A stretch of DNA of 64,000 bases from Bog-756 sp963713625 (GTDB lineage Bacteria > Actinomycetota > Acidimicrobiia > Acidimicrobiales > RAAP-2), in contig CAVQMN010000004.1 in the NCBI GenBank assembly GCA_963713625.1, forward strand, positions 496,001-560,000, read 5' to 3'. The notes beneath the pieces are model-generated. The model was not told the DNA's origin. It searched no databases and saw only the letters and a list, made by a program, of their open reading frames with translations. Position 1 is the first letter of the stretch; each line of letters opens with the position of its first letter. Shown piece after piece: positions 1 through 8,315 of the stretch. The translations under genes and the position numbers were made by a program.

Positions 1-216
1 TGGGCTTTCGGGCGATTTCTCCCGAGCCCGTCGGCCAGCCAACGCACCCTGGTCAGCCTTCAGGACGGGGGAAATATCGGCATCTTCAAGCAGCAGGCAG
101 GAGGCGGTTGGATGATGCTCAGTGAAGGTGGGGAGCCGTTCTGCCCAACGAAGTCGGCCATTCCGCCGGCTGTCCAATCCCGGTGGGGGCTCACTGATCC
201 ACCCGAATGCGGGTAG
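1..216 (+). CDS. C-terminal end of an unidentified protein (partial)
   Basis: Frame 1 is open from the window edge to a TAG at 214-216 and gives 71 residues. The stretch reads like a real protein tail: SLQDGGNIGIFKQQ, then GGGWMMLSEGG, then a Cys-Pro pair. It is not the low-complexity Arg/Pro translation typical of shadow frames here. The start lies outside the window. No family is recognised. The Gly/Trp-rich, Cys-containing end would fit a secreted protein, but that is a guess. It converges on the photolyase gene, and an inverted repeat at 315-335 lies between them. Confidence 0.5.
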   Translation, partial: WAFGRFLPSPSASQRTLVSLQDGGNIGIFKQQAGGGWMMLSEGGEPFCPTKSAIPPAVQSRWGLTDPPECG

Positions 217-314
217 GCACCTCCGCCAAGGGGTGGGATGCCGTAGGGGGGCGTCGGACCCGCAAGGCCGGTCCGGGTCCGGCGTTGGAGGGCACCAGCG
301 AAACTCGAGCGAGA

Positions 315-335
315 CCTCAGCTGGTTGAGCTGAGG
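315..335. repeat. CTCAGC-type inverted repeat, copy 1
   Basis: CCTCAGCT, loop GGTTG, AGCTGAGG: a perfect 8-bp stem with a 5-nt loop, followed by ACGTC. It lies between convergent genes, 43 bp past the photolyase stop. There is no T-tract. It has the same stem and loop length as the copy at 30528-30548 and belongs to a dispersed intergenic family. Confidence 0.75.
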
Positions 336-378
336 ACGTCGAGCGCATCGTCCGGGTGAAGCGACCGTCTGGCGGGGC

Positions 379-1794
379 TCACCCTCGCGGGTCGGACTGT
401 CGCCGGGCCTCGGCGAAGCGGGACAGCGCTTCGTGACGCTCGGCCGCGTGGTCGACCAGAACATCGATGGGGGCGGCCGAACGTGACCCATCACTCCGTT
501 GAGTGACGTGGCCCGGCTGGTGCGCCGAGTCGAGATACCGACTGACGTAGATGCCTGTCGGGTCGAAGCGCTCCAGCTGGCGGGACGGGTTGAGCACCCG
601 GTGGAATGGGGCGGCGTCAGTGCCGGTGCCGGCCACCCATTGCCAGCCGTGTTGGTTGGAGGCGAGATCGCCGTCGACGAGGTGCCACATGAACCAGCGG
701 GCACCGAGCCGCCAGTCGATGTGGAGGTCCTTCACGAGGAAGCTGGCCGTGACCATCCGCACCCGATTGTGCATCCAGCCCTCGGCGAGCAGCTGGCGCA
801 TTCCCGCATCGACCAACGGGTAGCCCGTCGTCCCTGTGGCCCAGGCCGCGAATCGCTCCCGTGCCCGCCCGTCCATGTCCCAGCGAAGCCGGGCGCCGAA
901 GTCCAGGAGAGGAGCGCGTGCCGAATCGGGCCGGTGCCAAAGTACATCGGCATAGAACTCACGCCAGGCCAGCTCTGTGCGCAGCCGCTCCGCCCCGGCC
1001 CCGGGGCCGAGGAGCGACAACACCGTGCGCGGATGGACACAGCCAAAGCGCAGGTAGGGCGAGAGGCCCGAGGTGCCGGGCACGGCAGGCAGGTCACGGT
1101 CCCGGTCGTAGTCGGCCAGAGGCCCGGCCACGAACTGCTCGAGCCGGTCCCACGCCGCGGCGGGACCGGCCCCGGGGAGTGCCGGCGCGGGACCGAGTGG
1201 GAGGCCCTCCCACCAGTCGGGCAGACCGTGGGATCCGGGAGTGGCCGAGACGGGCTCCGAGGAGAGGTCGACCTGGTCCCCTCCGAGGTGGCAGTACCGG
1301 ACGTCAGGCGTGGGAGTGGGGGCCGACCACCCGTTTGCTTCCCAGGCCCTCTTGTAGGCGGAGAACACTTTAAACGGCGAGCCCGCCGCCGTTCGAACCC
1401 GGCCCGGGGCGACGGCGTAGTTGGAGTCGACCGTCATAAGACGTCGCCCCTGCGCCGACAGGGCCTGAGCCACCGCCTCGTCGCGCCCGGCTCCGTGGGG
1501 CCCGAAGTCGGCGGTGGCGATCACCACCGTCGCTCCGGCCTCGTCGGCCACGGCGGGGACGACGCTGACCGGGTCGCCCCACCGGACCACCAGGGCACCT
1601 TCGAGTTCGGCATCGAGATCGGCCACCGCCGCGGCCAGGAAGCGTCGTCGGTTCGGACCGGCCGGCCCGAGGAGGGCCGGGTCGGCCACGAAGAGGGCGA
1701 CGACGCCGTCGGGACCGGCCTCGGTCGCGACGGCAAGGGCAGGCAGGTCGTCGAGGCGCAGATCCCGCCGGAACCAGAGCACCGACCTGGTCAT
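379..1794 (-). CDS. phr: Deoxyribodipyrimidine photolyase (class I CPD type)
   Basis: Repairs UV-induced pyrimidine dimers in DNA using FADH- and blue light. The 471-residue product has the usual class I length. It starts with MTRSVLWFRRDLRL, the N-terminal antenna/Rossmann signature. The C-terminal FAD domain shows SGLSPYLRFGC, ELAWREFY, the WMHNRVRM segment and the SNQHGWQWVAGTGTDAAP block that lines the flavin and lesion pocket. The ATG at 1794 overlaps the upstream SDR stop (ATGA), so the two are translationally coupled and transcribed as one operon with the SRPBCC gene. The operon faces a lipid-modifying operon, with a CarH/LitR-type regulator nearby, so light induction is likely. Assignment is near certain; the exact lesion specificity is inferred from family. 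Confidence 0.96.
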   Translation of the reverse strand: MTRSVLWFRRDLRLDDLPALAVATEAGPDGVVALFVADPALLGPAGPNRRRFLAAAVADLDAELEGALVVRWGDPVSVVPAVADEAGATVVIATADFGPHGAGRDEAVAQALSAQGRRLMTVDSNYAVAPGRVRTAAGSPFKVFSAYKRAWEANGWSAPTPTPDVRYCHLGGDQVDLSSEPVSATPGSHGLPDWWEGLPLGPAPALPGAGPAAAWDRLEQFVAGPLADYDRDRDLPAVPGTSGLSPYLRFGCVHPRTVLSLLGPGAGAERLRTELAWREFYADVLWHRPDSARAPLLDFGARLRWDMDGRARERFAAWATGTTGYPLVDAGMRQLLAEGWMHNRVRMVTASFLVKDLHIDWRLGARWFMWHLVDGDLASNQHGWQWVAGTGTDAAPFHRVLNPSRQLERFDPTGIYVSRYLDSAHQPGHVTQRSDGSRSAAPIDVLVDHAAERHEALSRFAEARRQSDPRG

Positions 1795-3287
1795 CGATCG
1801 GGAGCCTGGTGTTTCCGACCCGGCCGGCGTCCGGGGTGGCGATGGCCACCGGGCGTCCCCGGTGCCCGGACCCGGCGGACCCGGCCCCAAACCATGACCC
1901 GGAAGACCACCTGGTGGACGGGCCACAACACCCACCAGTAGATGAGACCGACCAGGCCCTTGGCCCGGAAGGCGGCGGCCTGTTCCACGCCTGGCGGCGC
2001 ATCGGTGATGTGCAGTGCGAGCCAGCCGTCTCCACAGAACCATCCCACCGAGGCCAGTACCAGGTGGTCGGGGTCGGCCCGCACCACCTGCCACCAGTCG
2101 GCCAGGGCCCCGGGCGCGACCCCGTCGGGCCGCTGGGTTCGGAGCCGCTCGCCGAACAGCCGGCCGATGGCCACCCGCAGCGCCCAGGCCCAGGCCACGC
2201 CGTACCAGGCCAGGTCCCCGCCCACCTGGGCCAGATCATCTCGGGCCGCCTCGACGCGGTCGGGTTCCAGCCGTGCCGCACATCGAATGACGTAGATGCC
2301 GGTGCCGAGGGACACGGTGGGGTCGAGGAGGCCGGCCGAGACCCGGTCCCCCTCGTCGCTGATGGCCCGGCGGACGGCTTCTGTGACCGGCAGTGGGGTG
2401 ATGCCGAAGGCGGCGAACGTGTGCTCCGGATCGTGGACGAGCACCTCGTTGACCAGGCTCTCGATCAGGGCGTGGCTGACGCGCCGATCGACGGGGCTCA
2501 CCAGGTCGACCCAGCGGGCCGACAGCGAGGGCGTGACGAAGGGAACGGTGAAAATGCGCCGGGGCCGTAGCCCTCTCGCCTCGGCGTAGGTGCGCATCAT
2601 GGCCCCGTAATCGGTCACGTCGGGCGCGCCGATCTCGTAGATGCCGGGTGGAACGACGAGGGAGCCGGCGAGGTAGTCGAGCAGATCGCTCTCGGCCAGC
2701 GGTTGGAGCCGGGTCGTGATCCACCGCGGGCAGACCATGACCGGCAGGCGCTCGGTGAGCGAGCGCAGCATCTCATAGGAGATGCTGCCGGCCCCGAGGA
2801 TGACCGCGGCGCGCAACTCCACGACCGGGACACCGGCGGCAGCCAGCACCGCGCCCACCTGTTGGCGGCTGACCAGGTGGGCTGAGAGATCCCCCCGGCC
2901 CAGGGCACCCAGGTAGATGATGCGTCCGACACCGGCCGACGTTGCCGCCCGTCCGAAGGCGGCGGCCAGTTCGCGGTCGCGGGCCTCGAACCCGGTGCCG
3001 TCGGCCATGGCGTGGACGAGGTAGTAGGCGGCGTCGGCCCCGGCCAGCGCCCGGGCGGTGCCCTCGGGGTCGGCCACGTCGACCGTGACCGGTGAGATGC
3101 GGTCACCCGTGGGCAGGGTGTCCGGATGCCGGCCCAGGACCGACACCTGGTGGCCGGCCCCGGCCAGCCGGTCCGCCAGCAGTCGTCCCACGTAGCCGCT
3201 CGCTCCGGCAATGGCGATCCGGGACACCGGAGCGATGAAGCGACCCTCTTCCCTTCTTCCGGTCCCGACGGCCACCGGATCGGTCAT
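1791..3287 (-). CDS. SDR/NmrA-type NAD(P)-binding protein with DUF2867 C-terminal domain
   Basis: A 498-residue, two-domain protein. Residues about 20-300 form an atypical SDR fold with IAIAGASGYVGRLLADRL (GxxGxxG-type nucleotide loop), then VTVDVADPEGT and YLVHAMA. The remainder matches the DUF2867 pattern: WWQVVRADPDHLVLAS, GWLALHI, then the hydrophobic GLIYWWVLWPVHQVVF near the end. Such proteins accompany photolyase and CFA-like genes in LitR/CarH light-response clusters. The substrate is unknown and an oxidoreductase or epimerase role is inferred. The ATG at 3287 overlaps the stop of the SDR upstream, and its own stop overlaps the photolyase start. The longer open frame upstream reads through the neighbouring gene and is not used. 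Confidence 0.88.
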   Translation of the reverse strand: MTDPVAVGTGRREEGRFIAPVSRIAIAGASGYVGRLLADRLAGAGHQVSVLGRHPDTLPTGDRISPVTVDVADPEGTARALAGADAAYYLVHAMADGTGFEARDRELAAAFGRAATSAGVGRIIYLGALGRGDLSAHLVSRQQVGAVLAAAGVPVVELRAAVILGAGSISYEMLRSLTERLPVMVCPRWITTRLQPLAESDLLDYLAGSLVVPPGIYEIGAPDVTDYGAMMRTYAEARGLRPRRIFTVPFVTPSLSARWVDLVSPVDRRVSHALIESLVNEVLVHDPEHTFAAFGITPLPVTEAVRRAISDEGDRVSAGLLDPTVSLGTGIYVIRCAARLEPDRVEAARDDLAQVGGDLAWYGVAWAWALRVAIGRLFGERLRTQRPDGVAPGALADWWQVVRADPDHLVLASVGWFCGDGWLALHITDAPPGVEQAAAFRAKGLVGLIYWWVLWPVHQVVFRVMVWGRVRRVRAPGTPGGHRHPGRRPGRKHQAPDR

Positions 3288-4345
3288 GGCCTTGTTCCGG
3301 ATAGCGGCGTCTCGGGCACGGGCGTCTCGGTCCCGGTGCGCGTCGCGCACCAGGCGAGGAGGCGCTCCGGATCGGCCGGACCGCTCGGGTGGGTGACCGG
3401 GAAGCGGTGATCGGAGCGGGGACGGCGGTCGTGGAAGAAGCCCGAGGTGACCGGCTCGGTTCCGACCGACCGCGCCGCCACCGTGGGCCCTCCGGCAGCC
3501 AGCCACACCGCGGTATCGGCTCCTTCCTCGGGGGTGCGGAGCAGCGGGCGCATGAAGGTGCGGAACCTGGGCAGACCCTCGGCCAGGCCGGGGGTATCCA
3601 CCCAGCCCGGGTGCATGGCGTAACTGGCGACCTGTCCCGGCGCGAAGCGGGCGGCCCATGCGTGGGCCAGCACCACCTGGGCCCGCTTGGCCCTGGCGTA
3701 GGCGACGACGCCGTCATACCCGTCGGGGCCGGCCTCGAGGTCAGCGAGATCGAAGGGCTGGGAGTACATGCCCCCCGAGCTCACCGTGACGATGGTGGCC
3801 GGAGCACCGGTCGCCCCATCGGTATCCCGGGCCGAGGAGAAGAGAAGCGGGGCCAGGGCGGCGGTCAACAGGTAGGGACCGAACACGTGGGTGGCGAGCG
3901 TGCGTTCCACCCCCTCGGCGGTGGTCTGGTAGGTGGCGGTGAGGGCCCCGGCCCCGTGGACCAGGGCGTCGAGACGGGACACGCCGTTGCCGAGGTCGCC
4001 CGCGAATGCGGCCACCGCCGTGGGATCCGAAAGGTCGACCAGGTGGAGGCAGGCCCGACCCGGCCCACTCGCTTCCACCACGTCGAAGGCCGTGGCCCCC
4101 CGGGCCGGGTCGCGCCCCACCAGATGCACATCGGCACCGAGGCGGGCCAGCGCGGTGGCGGTGGCCAGGCCGATGCCCGACGTGGCGCCGGTGACGACGG
4201 CGATGCGTCCTTCCATCGGGGGTGGGTCGTCCCACTCCTCCAACCGACGGCGGAGCCCGATGCCCACGCGGCTGAAGCTCGGGGCCACCGTTGTCTCGAG
4301 GATGGTGTCAGTGACCTGGGCCAGAACGTGCCGGGCGCGGTGCAT
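3284..4345 (-). CDS. Short-chain dehydrogenase/reductase
   Basis: About 353 residues. After a helical N-terminal extension of some 40 residues comes a classical SDR core: VVTGATSGIGLATATALARLG (TGxxxGIG cofactor loop), HLVDLSDPTAV, a DALVHGAGAL segment in place of NNAG, TVSSGG, and YARAKRAQVVLAH (YxxxK catalytic pair). It resembles WW-domain-oxidoreductase/retinol-dehydrogenase-like SDRs. It is the second gene of the leftward operon. In-frame starts are TTG 4354 (overlapping the SRPBCC stop as TTGA), GTG 4348 and ATG 4345; I chose the ATG, but the TTG would match the overlap style of the operon. The substrate is not predictable; co-transcription with photolyase suggests a stress or membrane-lipid role. 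Confidence 0.9.
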   Translation of the reverse strand: MHRARHVLAQVTDTILETTVAPSFSRVGIGLRRRLEEWDDPPPMEGRIAVVTGATSGIGLATATALARLGADVHLVGRDPARGATAFDVVEASGPGRACLHLVDLSDPTAVAAFAGDLGNGVSRLDALVHGAGALTATYQTTAEGVERTLATHVFGPYLLTAALAPLLFSSARDTDGATGAPATIVTVSSGGMYSQPFDLADLEAGPDGYDGVVAYARAKRAQVVLAHAWAARFAPGQVASYAMHPGWVDTPGLAEGLPRFRTFMRPLLRTPEEGADTAVWLAAGGPTVAARSVGTEPVTSGFFHDRRPRSDHRFPVTHPSGPADPERLLAWCATRTGTETPVPETPLSGTRP

Positions 4346-4350
4346 CACGC

Positions 4351-4785
4351 TCAAGCCGCCAGCGCGGCGCGTAGGCCCACGATGGCCCGATCCCCGATGC
4401 GCCGAAACGAGAGGCCGAGTACGGGGGTGAACAGGATGGCTGCACCCTTCAGCCCCAAGGTCGCGTCGTAGCTGAGGACCGATCCGCCTCCGGGCTCGGC
4501 AAAGACTTCGATCACGTCAGTGGAGCGCACCATCGAGTTCTCCGCACTGAGCACGACCCGGTGGGGCCGATCGAAGTCCTCGATGCGGTACCCGAGGGTC
4601 ACGGCCCGACCGAAGGACCGGACCACGAGCCGGTACCTGCTGCCGAGGCGGGGCGCCCCGGGTTCGGCCTCGGTGGCCTCGGTCACTCCAGGGTCCCAGT
4701 CGGCCGCGTTGGAGAAGCGGGCCATGTAGTCGAACACCTCGGCCGGCGGCCGTGGAGACGTGACGCGTGCACGGTAGGTCGCCAT
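4351..4785 (-). CDS. SRPBCC (START/Bet v 1-like) family protein
   Basis: 144 residues starting MATYRARVTSPRPPAEVFDYM, a typical SRPBCC opening (strand, then a PAEVFDYMARF helix), followed by DWDPGV, LGSRYRLVVRSFGR and a terminal helix. The fold binds hydrophobic ligands; in bacteria such proteins act as cyclases, dehydrases or lipid carriers. It is the first gene of the leftward operon with two SDR genes and the photolyase. The palindrome at 4794-4805 ends 9 bp before the ATG, so the promoter must almost touch the start codon, which suggests a leaderless transcript under direct control of the palindrome-binding regulator. Ligand unknown. Confidence 0.85.
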   Translation of the reverse strand: MATYRARVTSPRPPAEVFDYMARFSNAADWDPGVTEATEAEPGAPRLGSRYRLVVRSFGRAVTLGYRIEDFDRPHRVVLSAENSMVRSTDVIEVFAEPGGGSVLSYDATLGLKGAAILFTPVLGLSFRRIGDRAIVGLRAALAA

Positions 4786-4793
4786 CCGACTAG

Positions 4794-4805
4794 TTTAGTA
4801 CTAAA
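4794..4805. promoter_or_regulatory. Palindromic operator between divergent light-cluster operons
   Basis: TTTAGTACTAAA is a perfect 12-bp palindrome within TAGTTTAGTACTAAATA, in an AT-rich patch in very GC-rich surroundings. On the minus strand TAAACT could be a -10 element for the SRPBCC operon; on the plus strand TAAATA could serve the FAD-oxidoreductase operon. The same TTTA-N4-TAAA pattern recurs at 9187-9198 before the CarH/LitR-type gene. A repressor bound here would occlude both promoters. The identity of the binder is inferred. Confidence 0.65.
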
Positions 4806-4868
4806 TACCATCCCGAGAATGGTTTGGGTCCGAACACCGGGTGTTCGACAACGCGAAAGAGGGATGTC

Positions 4869-6119
4869 ATGCGGATCGCCATCATCGGGAGTGGGGTATC
4901 GGGCCTGGTCACCGCCCACATCCTGCAGAGGCACCACGATGTTGTCCTGTACGAGTCAGACGTGCGCCCCGGGGGGCACTCCCACACCCACCGGATCGAG
5001 ATGCCCGAGCTGACCTGCGATGTCGACACCGGGTTCCTCGTCTACAACGAGCGCACCTACCCCTTGTTCTCGCGCCTGCTCGACGAGCTGGGGGTCGTCT
5101 CCAAGCCCAGTGACATGAGTTTCAGCGTGGCTGACCGGCGCACCGGTCTCGAGTGGCGGGGTACGTCGTTCTCCAGCGTCTTCGCCCAGAGACGCAACCT
5201 GGCCCGCCCGGAGTTCTTGCGCATGCTGGCCGACGTGGCCCGCTTCAACCGGTTGGCCCGGGGCCTCTTGGCCGATCCGCCGCCCGACAGCGTGACGTTG
5301 GAGGAGGTGCTGGCCCCGCACCGCTGGTCAGGCGGATTCCGCGACTGGTACCTCGTCCCGCTGGGCTCGTCCATCTGGTCGGCCGATCCGTCCACGTTCA
5401 CCCAGATTCCGGCGGCGACCTTCGTCCGTTTCTTCGAACGCCACGGACTGCTCAAGCTACGAGACCAGCCCCGGTGGCGGACCGTGGCCGGCGGCTCGAA
5501 GCGCTACGTCGATGCCATCCTGGACCCGTTGCACAGCCAGGGCCGCCTCCGACTGGGGACCCCGGTGGGAAAGATCCGTCGGGATCCCGGAGGTGTCGAG
5601 GTGGTGAGTGAGACCGGGGTCGACACCTACGACCACGTCGTTCTGGCCACCCACAGCGACCAGGCCCTGTCCCTTCTCTCGGACCCCGATCGGAAGGAAC
5701 GCGAGACGCTCAGCGCGTTGCGCTACCAGACGAACCGGGCCACCCTGCACACCGACACCAGCCTGATGCCCGGCGAGCGCCGGGCCTGGGCCAGCTGGAA
5801 CTACCACCGACTCGAGGCCGGGCAGGACGAGGCCACGCTCACCTACTACCTGAACCGCCTCCAGGGCATCGAGTCGACCACACCGGTGTTGGTCACCCTC
5901 AACCGTGACGAGGCCATCGATCCCGACAAGGTACTGGCCCGCATGGAGTACGCCCACCCGGTGCTCGACCCGGCAGCGGCGCGGGCCAAGGGCCAGCACG
6001 GTGCCATCAACGGCACCCGGCGCACCTGGTTCGTCGGCGCCTACTGGGGCTACGGGTTTCACGAGGACGGCGTGCGCAGCGCGGTGGACACATGTCGGGC
6101 CATGGGGGTGGCGTGGTGA
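4869..6119 (+). CDS. FAD-dependent oxidoreductase (amine-oxidase/desaturase-like)
   Basis: 416 residues starting MRIAIIGSGVSGLVTAHIL, a canonical FAD dinucleotide loop (GxGxxGL), followed by RPGGHSHTH, the second Gly-rich flavin contact of the amine-oxidase superfamily. Later blocks such as HTDTSLMPGERRAWASWN and TYYLNRLQGI are typical of the oxidoreductase that partners DUF1365 and CFA-like proteins. In related clusters (for example UfaD in furan fatty acid synthesis) such an enzyme acts on acyl chains; that role is an inference here. ATG 4869 is preceded by GAAAGAGGGA; the longer open frame upstream would run through the promoter. Its TGA overlaps the likely GTG of the next gene. Confidence 0.9.
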   Translation: MRIAIIGSGVSGLVTAHILQRHHDVVLYESDVRPGGHSHTHRIEMPELTCDVDTGFLVYNERTYPLFSRLLDELGVVSKPSDMSFSVADRRTGLEWRGTSFSSVFAQRRNLARPEFLRMLADVARFNRLARGLLADPPPDSVTLEEVLAPHRWSGGFRDWYLVPLGSSIWSADPSTFTQIPAATFVRFFERHGLLKLRDQPRWRTVAGGSKRYVDAILDPLHSQGRLRLGTPVGKIRRDPGGVEVVSETGVDTYDHVVLATHSDQALSLLSDPDRKERETLSALRYQTNRATLHTDTSLMPGERRAWASWNYHRLEAGQDEATLTYYLNRLQGIESTTPVLVTLNRDEAIDPDKVLARMEYAHPVLDPAAARAKGQHGAINGTRRTWFVGAYWGYGFHEDGVRSAVDTCRAMGVAW

Positions 6120-7042
6120 CCGTCGCCACCTTCACGGACACCCCCGGCGGGTCGACCCGGGCTGAGGGGATGGAGCCGGACAACGCACCGGCCGCCCTGC
6201 CCGTCTGGCCCCATCCGGACACAAACGGACTACGCAGCGCCATGTACGAAGGCGTCCTCGTCCACGCCCGCTTCGGTCCCGGGCCGACCCACTCGTTCCG
6301 CTACAAGGTGGCCATGCCCCTCCTCGACCTGGCCGAAATCGATGACGTCATGGGCCTCCACCCTGCCTGGTCGGCCGGCCGGGCCACCCCGGTCCGGTTC
6401 CGGCGCGAGGATTTCCTGGGTGACCCGGCCGTCCCCCTCGACCAGGCCGTGCGGGACCTGGTGGCCGAACGCACCGGGCGCCCTCCCGGTGGTCCGGTTG
6501 CCGTGTTGGCCAACCTCCGTACCTGGGGCTGGTTGTTCAACCCCATCAGCCTCTACTTCTGTGCCGGACCACCGGACCGTCCGGGCGAACCGCCACGGAC
6601 CGCCGCGCTGGTGGCCGAGGTGGAGAACACGCCCTGGCACGAGCGCCACGCGTACGCGGTCGGCCCCCCGGGGAGGCACCGCTTCGCCAAGGAGCTCCAC
6701 GTGTCACCCTTTCTCCCTCCGCGCCTCGAGTACGAACTCGGCTACACCGCCCCGGGCCCACAACTCCGCGTGGGGCTCGACGTGCTCCAGGGCGACCAGC
6801 GCCTCTTCACCGCCACCCTCTTCCTACGTCGTCGTGCCCTCGATCGAGCCGCACTCGGCCGTCTCCTCTGGAGATACCCGGCCATGACGCATCGCGTCAG
6901 CGGCGGCATCTATGCCCAGGCGACCCGGCTCCGGCTGAAGGGTGCTCCCTTCTTCGGTCATCCGCGCCGGAGCGGAGGTGCACCCGTCAAGGCCGCCGGT
7001 TCGTGCCCACGCGACGCAGCGGCCACGGGGACCGGACGATGA
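6116..7042 (+). CDS. DUF1365 family protein
   Basis: 308 residues. Recognisable DUF1365 features: a start near SAMYEGVLVHARFGPGPTHSF, FRYKVAMPLLDL, LANLRTWGWLFNPISLYFC (the family's hallmark FNP-S-FYFC-type stretch), VEVENTPWHERHAY and FAKELHVSPFLPP. Biochemical function is unestablished; the family is nearly always sandwiched between an FAD oxidoreductase and a CFA-type methyltransferase, as here, pointing to acyl-chain modification at the membrane. The GTG at 6116 forms a GTGA overlap with the upstream stop; an upstream ATG (6092) and a downstream ATG (6170) are alternatives. The 3' end overlaps the next gene as ATGA. Confidence 0.9.
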   Translation: MTVATFTDTPGGSTRAEGMEPDNAPAALPVWPHPDTNGLRSAMYEGVLVHARFGPGPTHSFRYKVAMPLLDLAEIDDVMGLHPAWSAGRATPVRFRREDFLGDPAVPLDQAVRDLVAERTGRPPGGPVAVLANLRTWGWLFNPISLYFCAGPPDRPGEPPRTAALVAEVENTPWHERHAYAVGPPGRHRFAKELHVSPFLPPRLEYELGYTAPGPQLRVGLDVLQGDQRLFTATLFLRRRALDRAALGRLLWRYPAMTHRVSGGIYAQATRLRLKGAPFFGHPRRSGGAPVKAAGSCPRDAAATGTGR

Positions 7043-8283
7043 CCCCGGCCTCTGGTCTCTCTTCGGCTGACCGCCGCACGAGCGGTGTGGCGCGCTGGAT
7101 GGTGCTGGCGGCCGGCCGGCACGCCCGGGGCGCGGCGATCGAGGTCACCGAGGGCGGCGAGACCATCCGCTTGGGTCGGGGTGAGCCCATGGCCCGGGTG
7201 GTCGTGCACGACCGTCGCGCCTATGGCGCCCTGCTCCGGTCGGCGTCGGTCGGCCTCGGTACCTCGTACGTGGCCGGCTGGTGGGACACCGATGACCTGA
7301 CCGGGGTGGTCCGGGCCCTGGCCCGCGACACCCGCCCCCTCCGCGAGCGCCTGGACCGCCTGGGACGGGTCTGGGGCGCAGCCCTCGACGTGCCGGCCCG
7401 CCTGGCCGCCCCGGGACGGGAGGAGGACAAGCGGAACATTGCCGACCATTACGACCTCTCCAACGACTTCTTCGCCCTCATGCTGGACGAAACCATGACC
7501 TATTCATGCGCGGTGTTCGAGCGGGCCGGCGTCACCCTGGCCCAAGCTCAGGAAGCCAAGATGGAGCGGATCTGCGCCAAGCTCGAGCTCGCGGCCACCG
7601 ACCATCTGCTGGAGATCGGCTCCGGTTGGGGCGGCCTGGCCGTCCACGCCGCCACCCACTACGGCTGCCGGGTGACCACCACCACGATTTCGGAAGCTCA
7701 ACGCTCCTACGTGGAGAAGCGGGTGGCCGGGGCCGGGCTGGCCGACCGCATCACCGTGCTCGGTCTCGACTGGCGGGATCTCGACGGCAGGTTCGACAAG
7801 CTGGTCTCGGTGGAGATGGTCGAGGCGGTGGACTGGCGCTGGCACGACCGGTTTCTGGCCAAGTGCTCCGACCTGCTCGCCGGGGACGGGCTGGCCGCCA
7901 TTCAGGCCATCGTCATCGACGACCGCAGCTTCGAGCGGGCCAAGCGTCACCAGGACTTCGTGCGCCGCATGGTCTTCCCCGGCGGGTGCCTCCCCTCGGT
8001 GTCCTCGCTCACGAGCAGCCTGGCCCGGGCTACCGATCTGCGCATCGTGGATCTCGAGGATGTCGGCCGCCACTATGCGGAGACCCTGCGGAGATGGGCG
8101 GACAACCTGGCCGACAACGCCGACGCGGTGGAGGCCCTCGGGATGGGCCGGGAGTTCCACCGACTCTGGAATCTCTATCTCGCCTACTGCGAGGCTTCCT
8201 TCCTCGAACGCCACATCAGTGACGTCCAGCTCATCCTGGCCAAGCCCGGCCGCGCCGGACGATTGGCCACCCGACCCGGATGA
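7039..8283 (+). CDS. Cyclopropane-fatty-acyl-phospholipid synthase family methyltransferase
   Basis: 414 residues. Shows HYDLSNDFFALMLDETMTYSCAVF (substrate/start signature), LEIGSGWGGLAVHAA (SAM motif I), TTTISEAQ and SVEMVEAV (conserved acidic residue). The family methylates or cyclopropanates double bonds of membrane phospholipid acyl chains using SAM. In light-regulated clusters a relative (UfaM) acts in furan fatty acid formation; sequence alone cannot separate these activities. ATG 7039 overlaps the DUF1365 stop, making three translationally coupled genes under the promoter at 4794-4868. An N-terminal extension in the open frame is ignored. Confidence 0.92.
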   Translation: MTPASGLSSADRRTSGVARWMVLAAGRHARGAAIEVTEGGETIRLGRGEPMARVVVHDRRAYGALLRSASVGLGTSYVAGWWDTDDLTGVVRALARDTRPLRERLDRLGRVWGAALDVPARLAAPGREEDKRNIADHYDLSNDFFALMLDETMTYSCAVFERAGVTLAQAQEAKMERICAKLELAATDHLLEIGSGWGGLAVHAATHYGCRVTTTTISEAQRSYVEKRVAGAGLADRITVLGLDWRDLDGRFDKLVSVEMVEAVDWRWHDRFLAKCSDLLAGDGLAAIQAIVIDDRSFERAKRHQDFVRRMVFPGGCLPSVSSLTSSLARATDLRIVDLEDVGRHYAETLRRWADNLADNADAVEALGMGREFHRLWNLYLAYCEASFLERHISDVQLILAKPGRAGRLATRPG

Positions 8284-8315
8284 CGACCTCGGCAGCCGAC
8301 TGCCGGTGAGTGGAG

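Noticed and set aside
499..1941. Long plus-strand open frame opposite the photolyase
   Set aside because: Arg/Gly/Pro-rich shadow of a clearly real gene in GC-rich DNA, with no family features.
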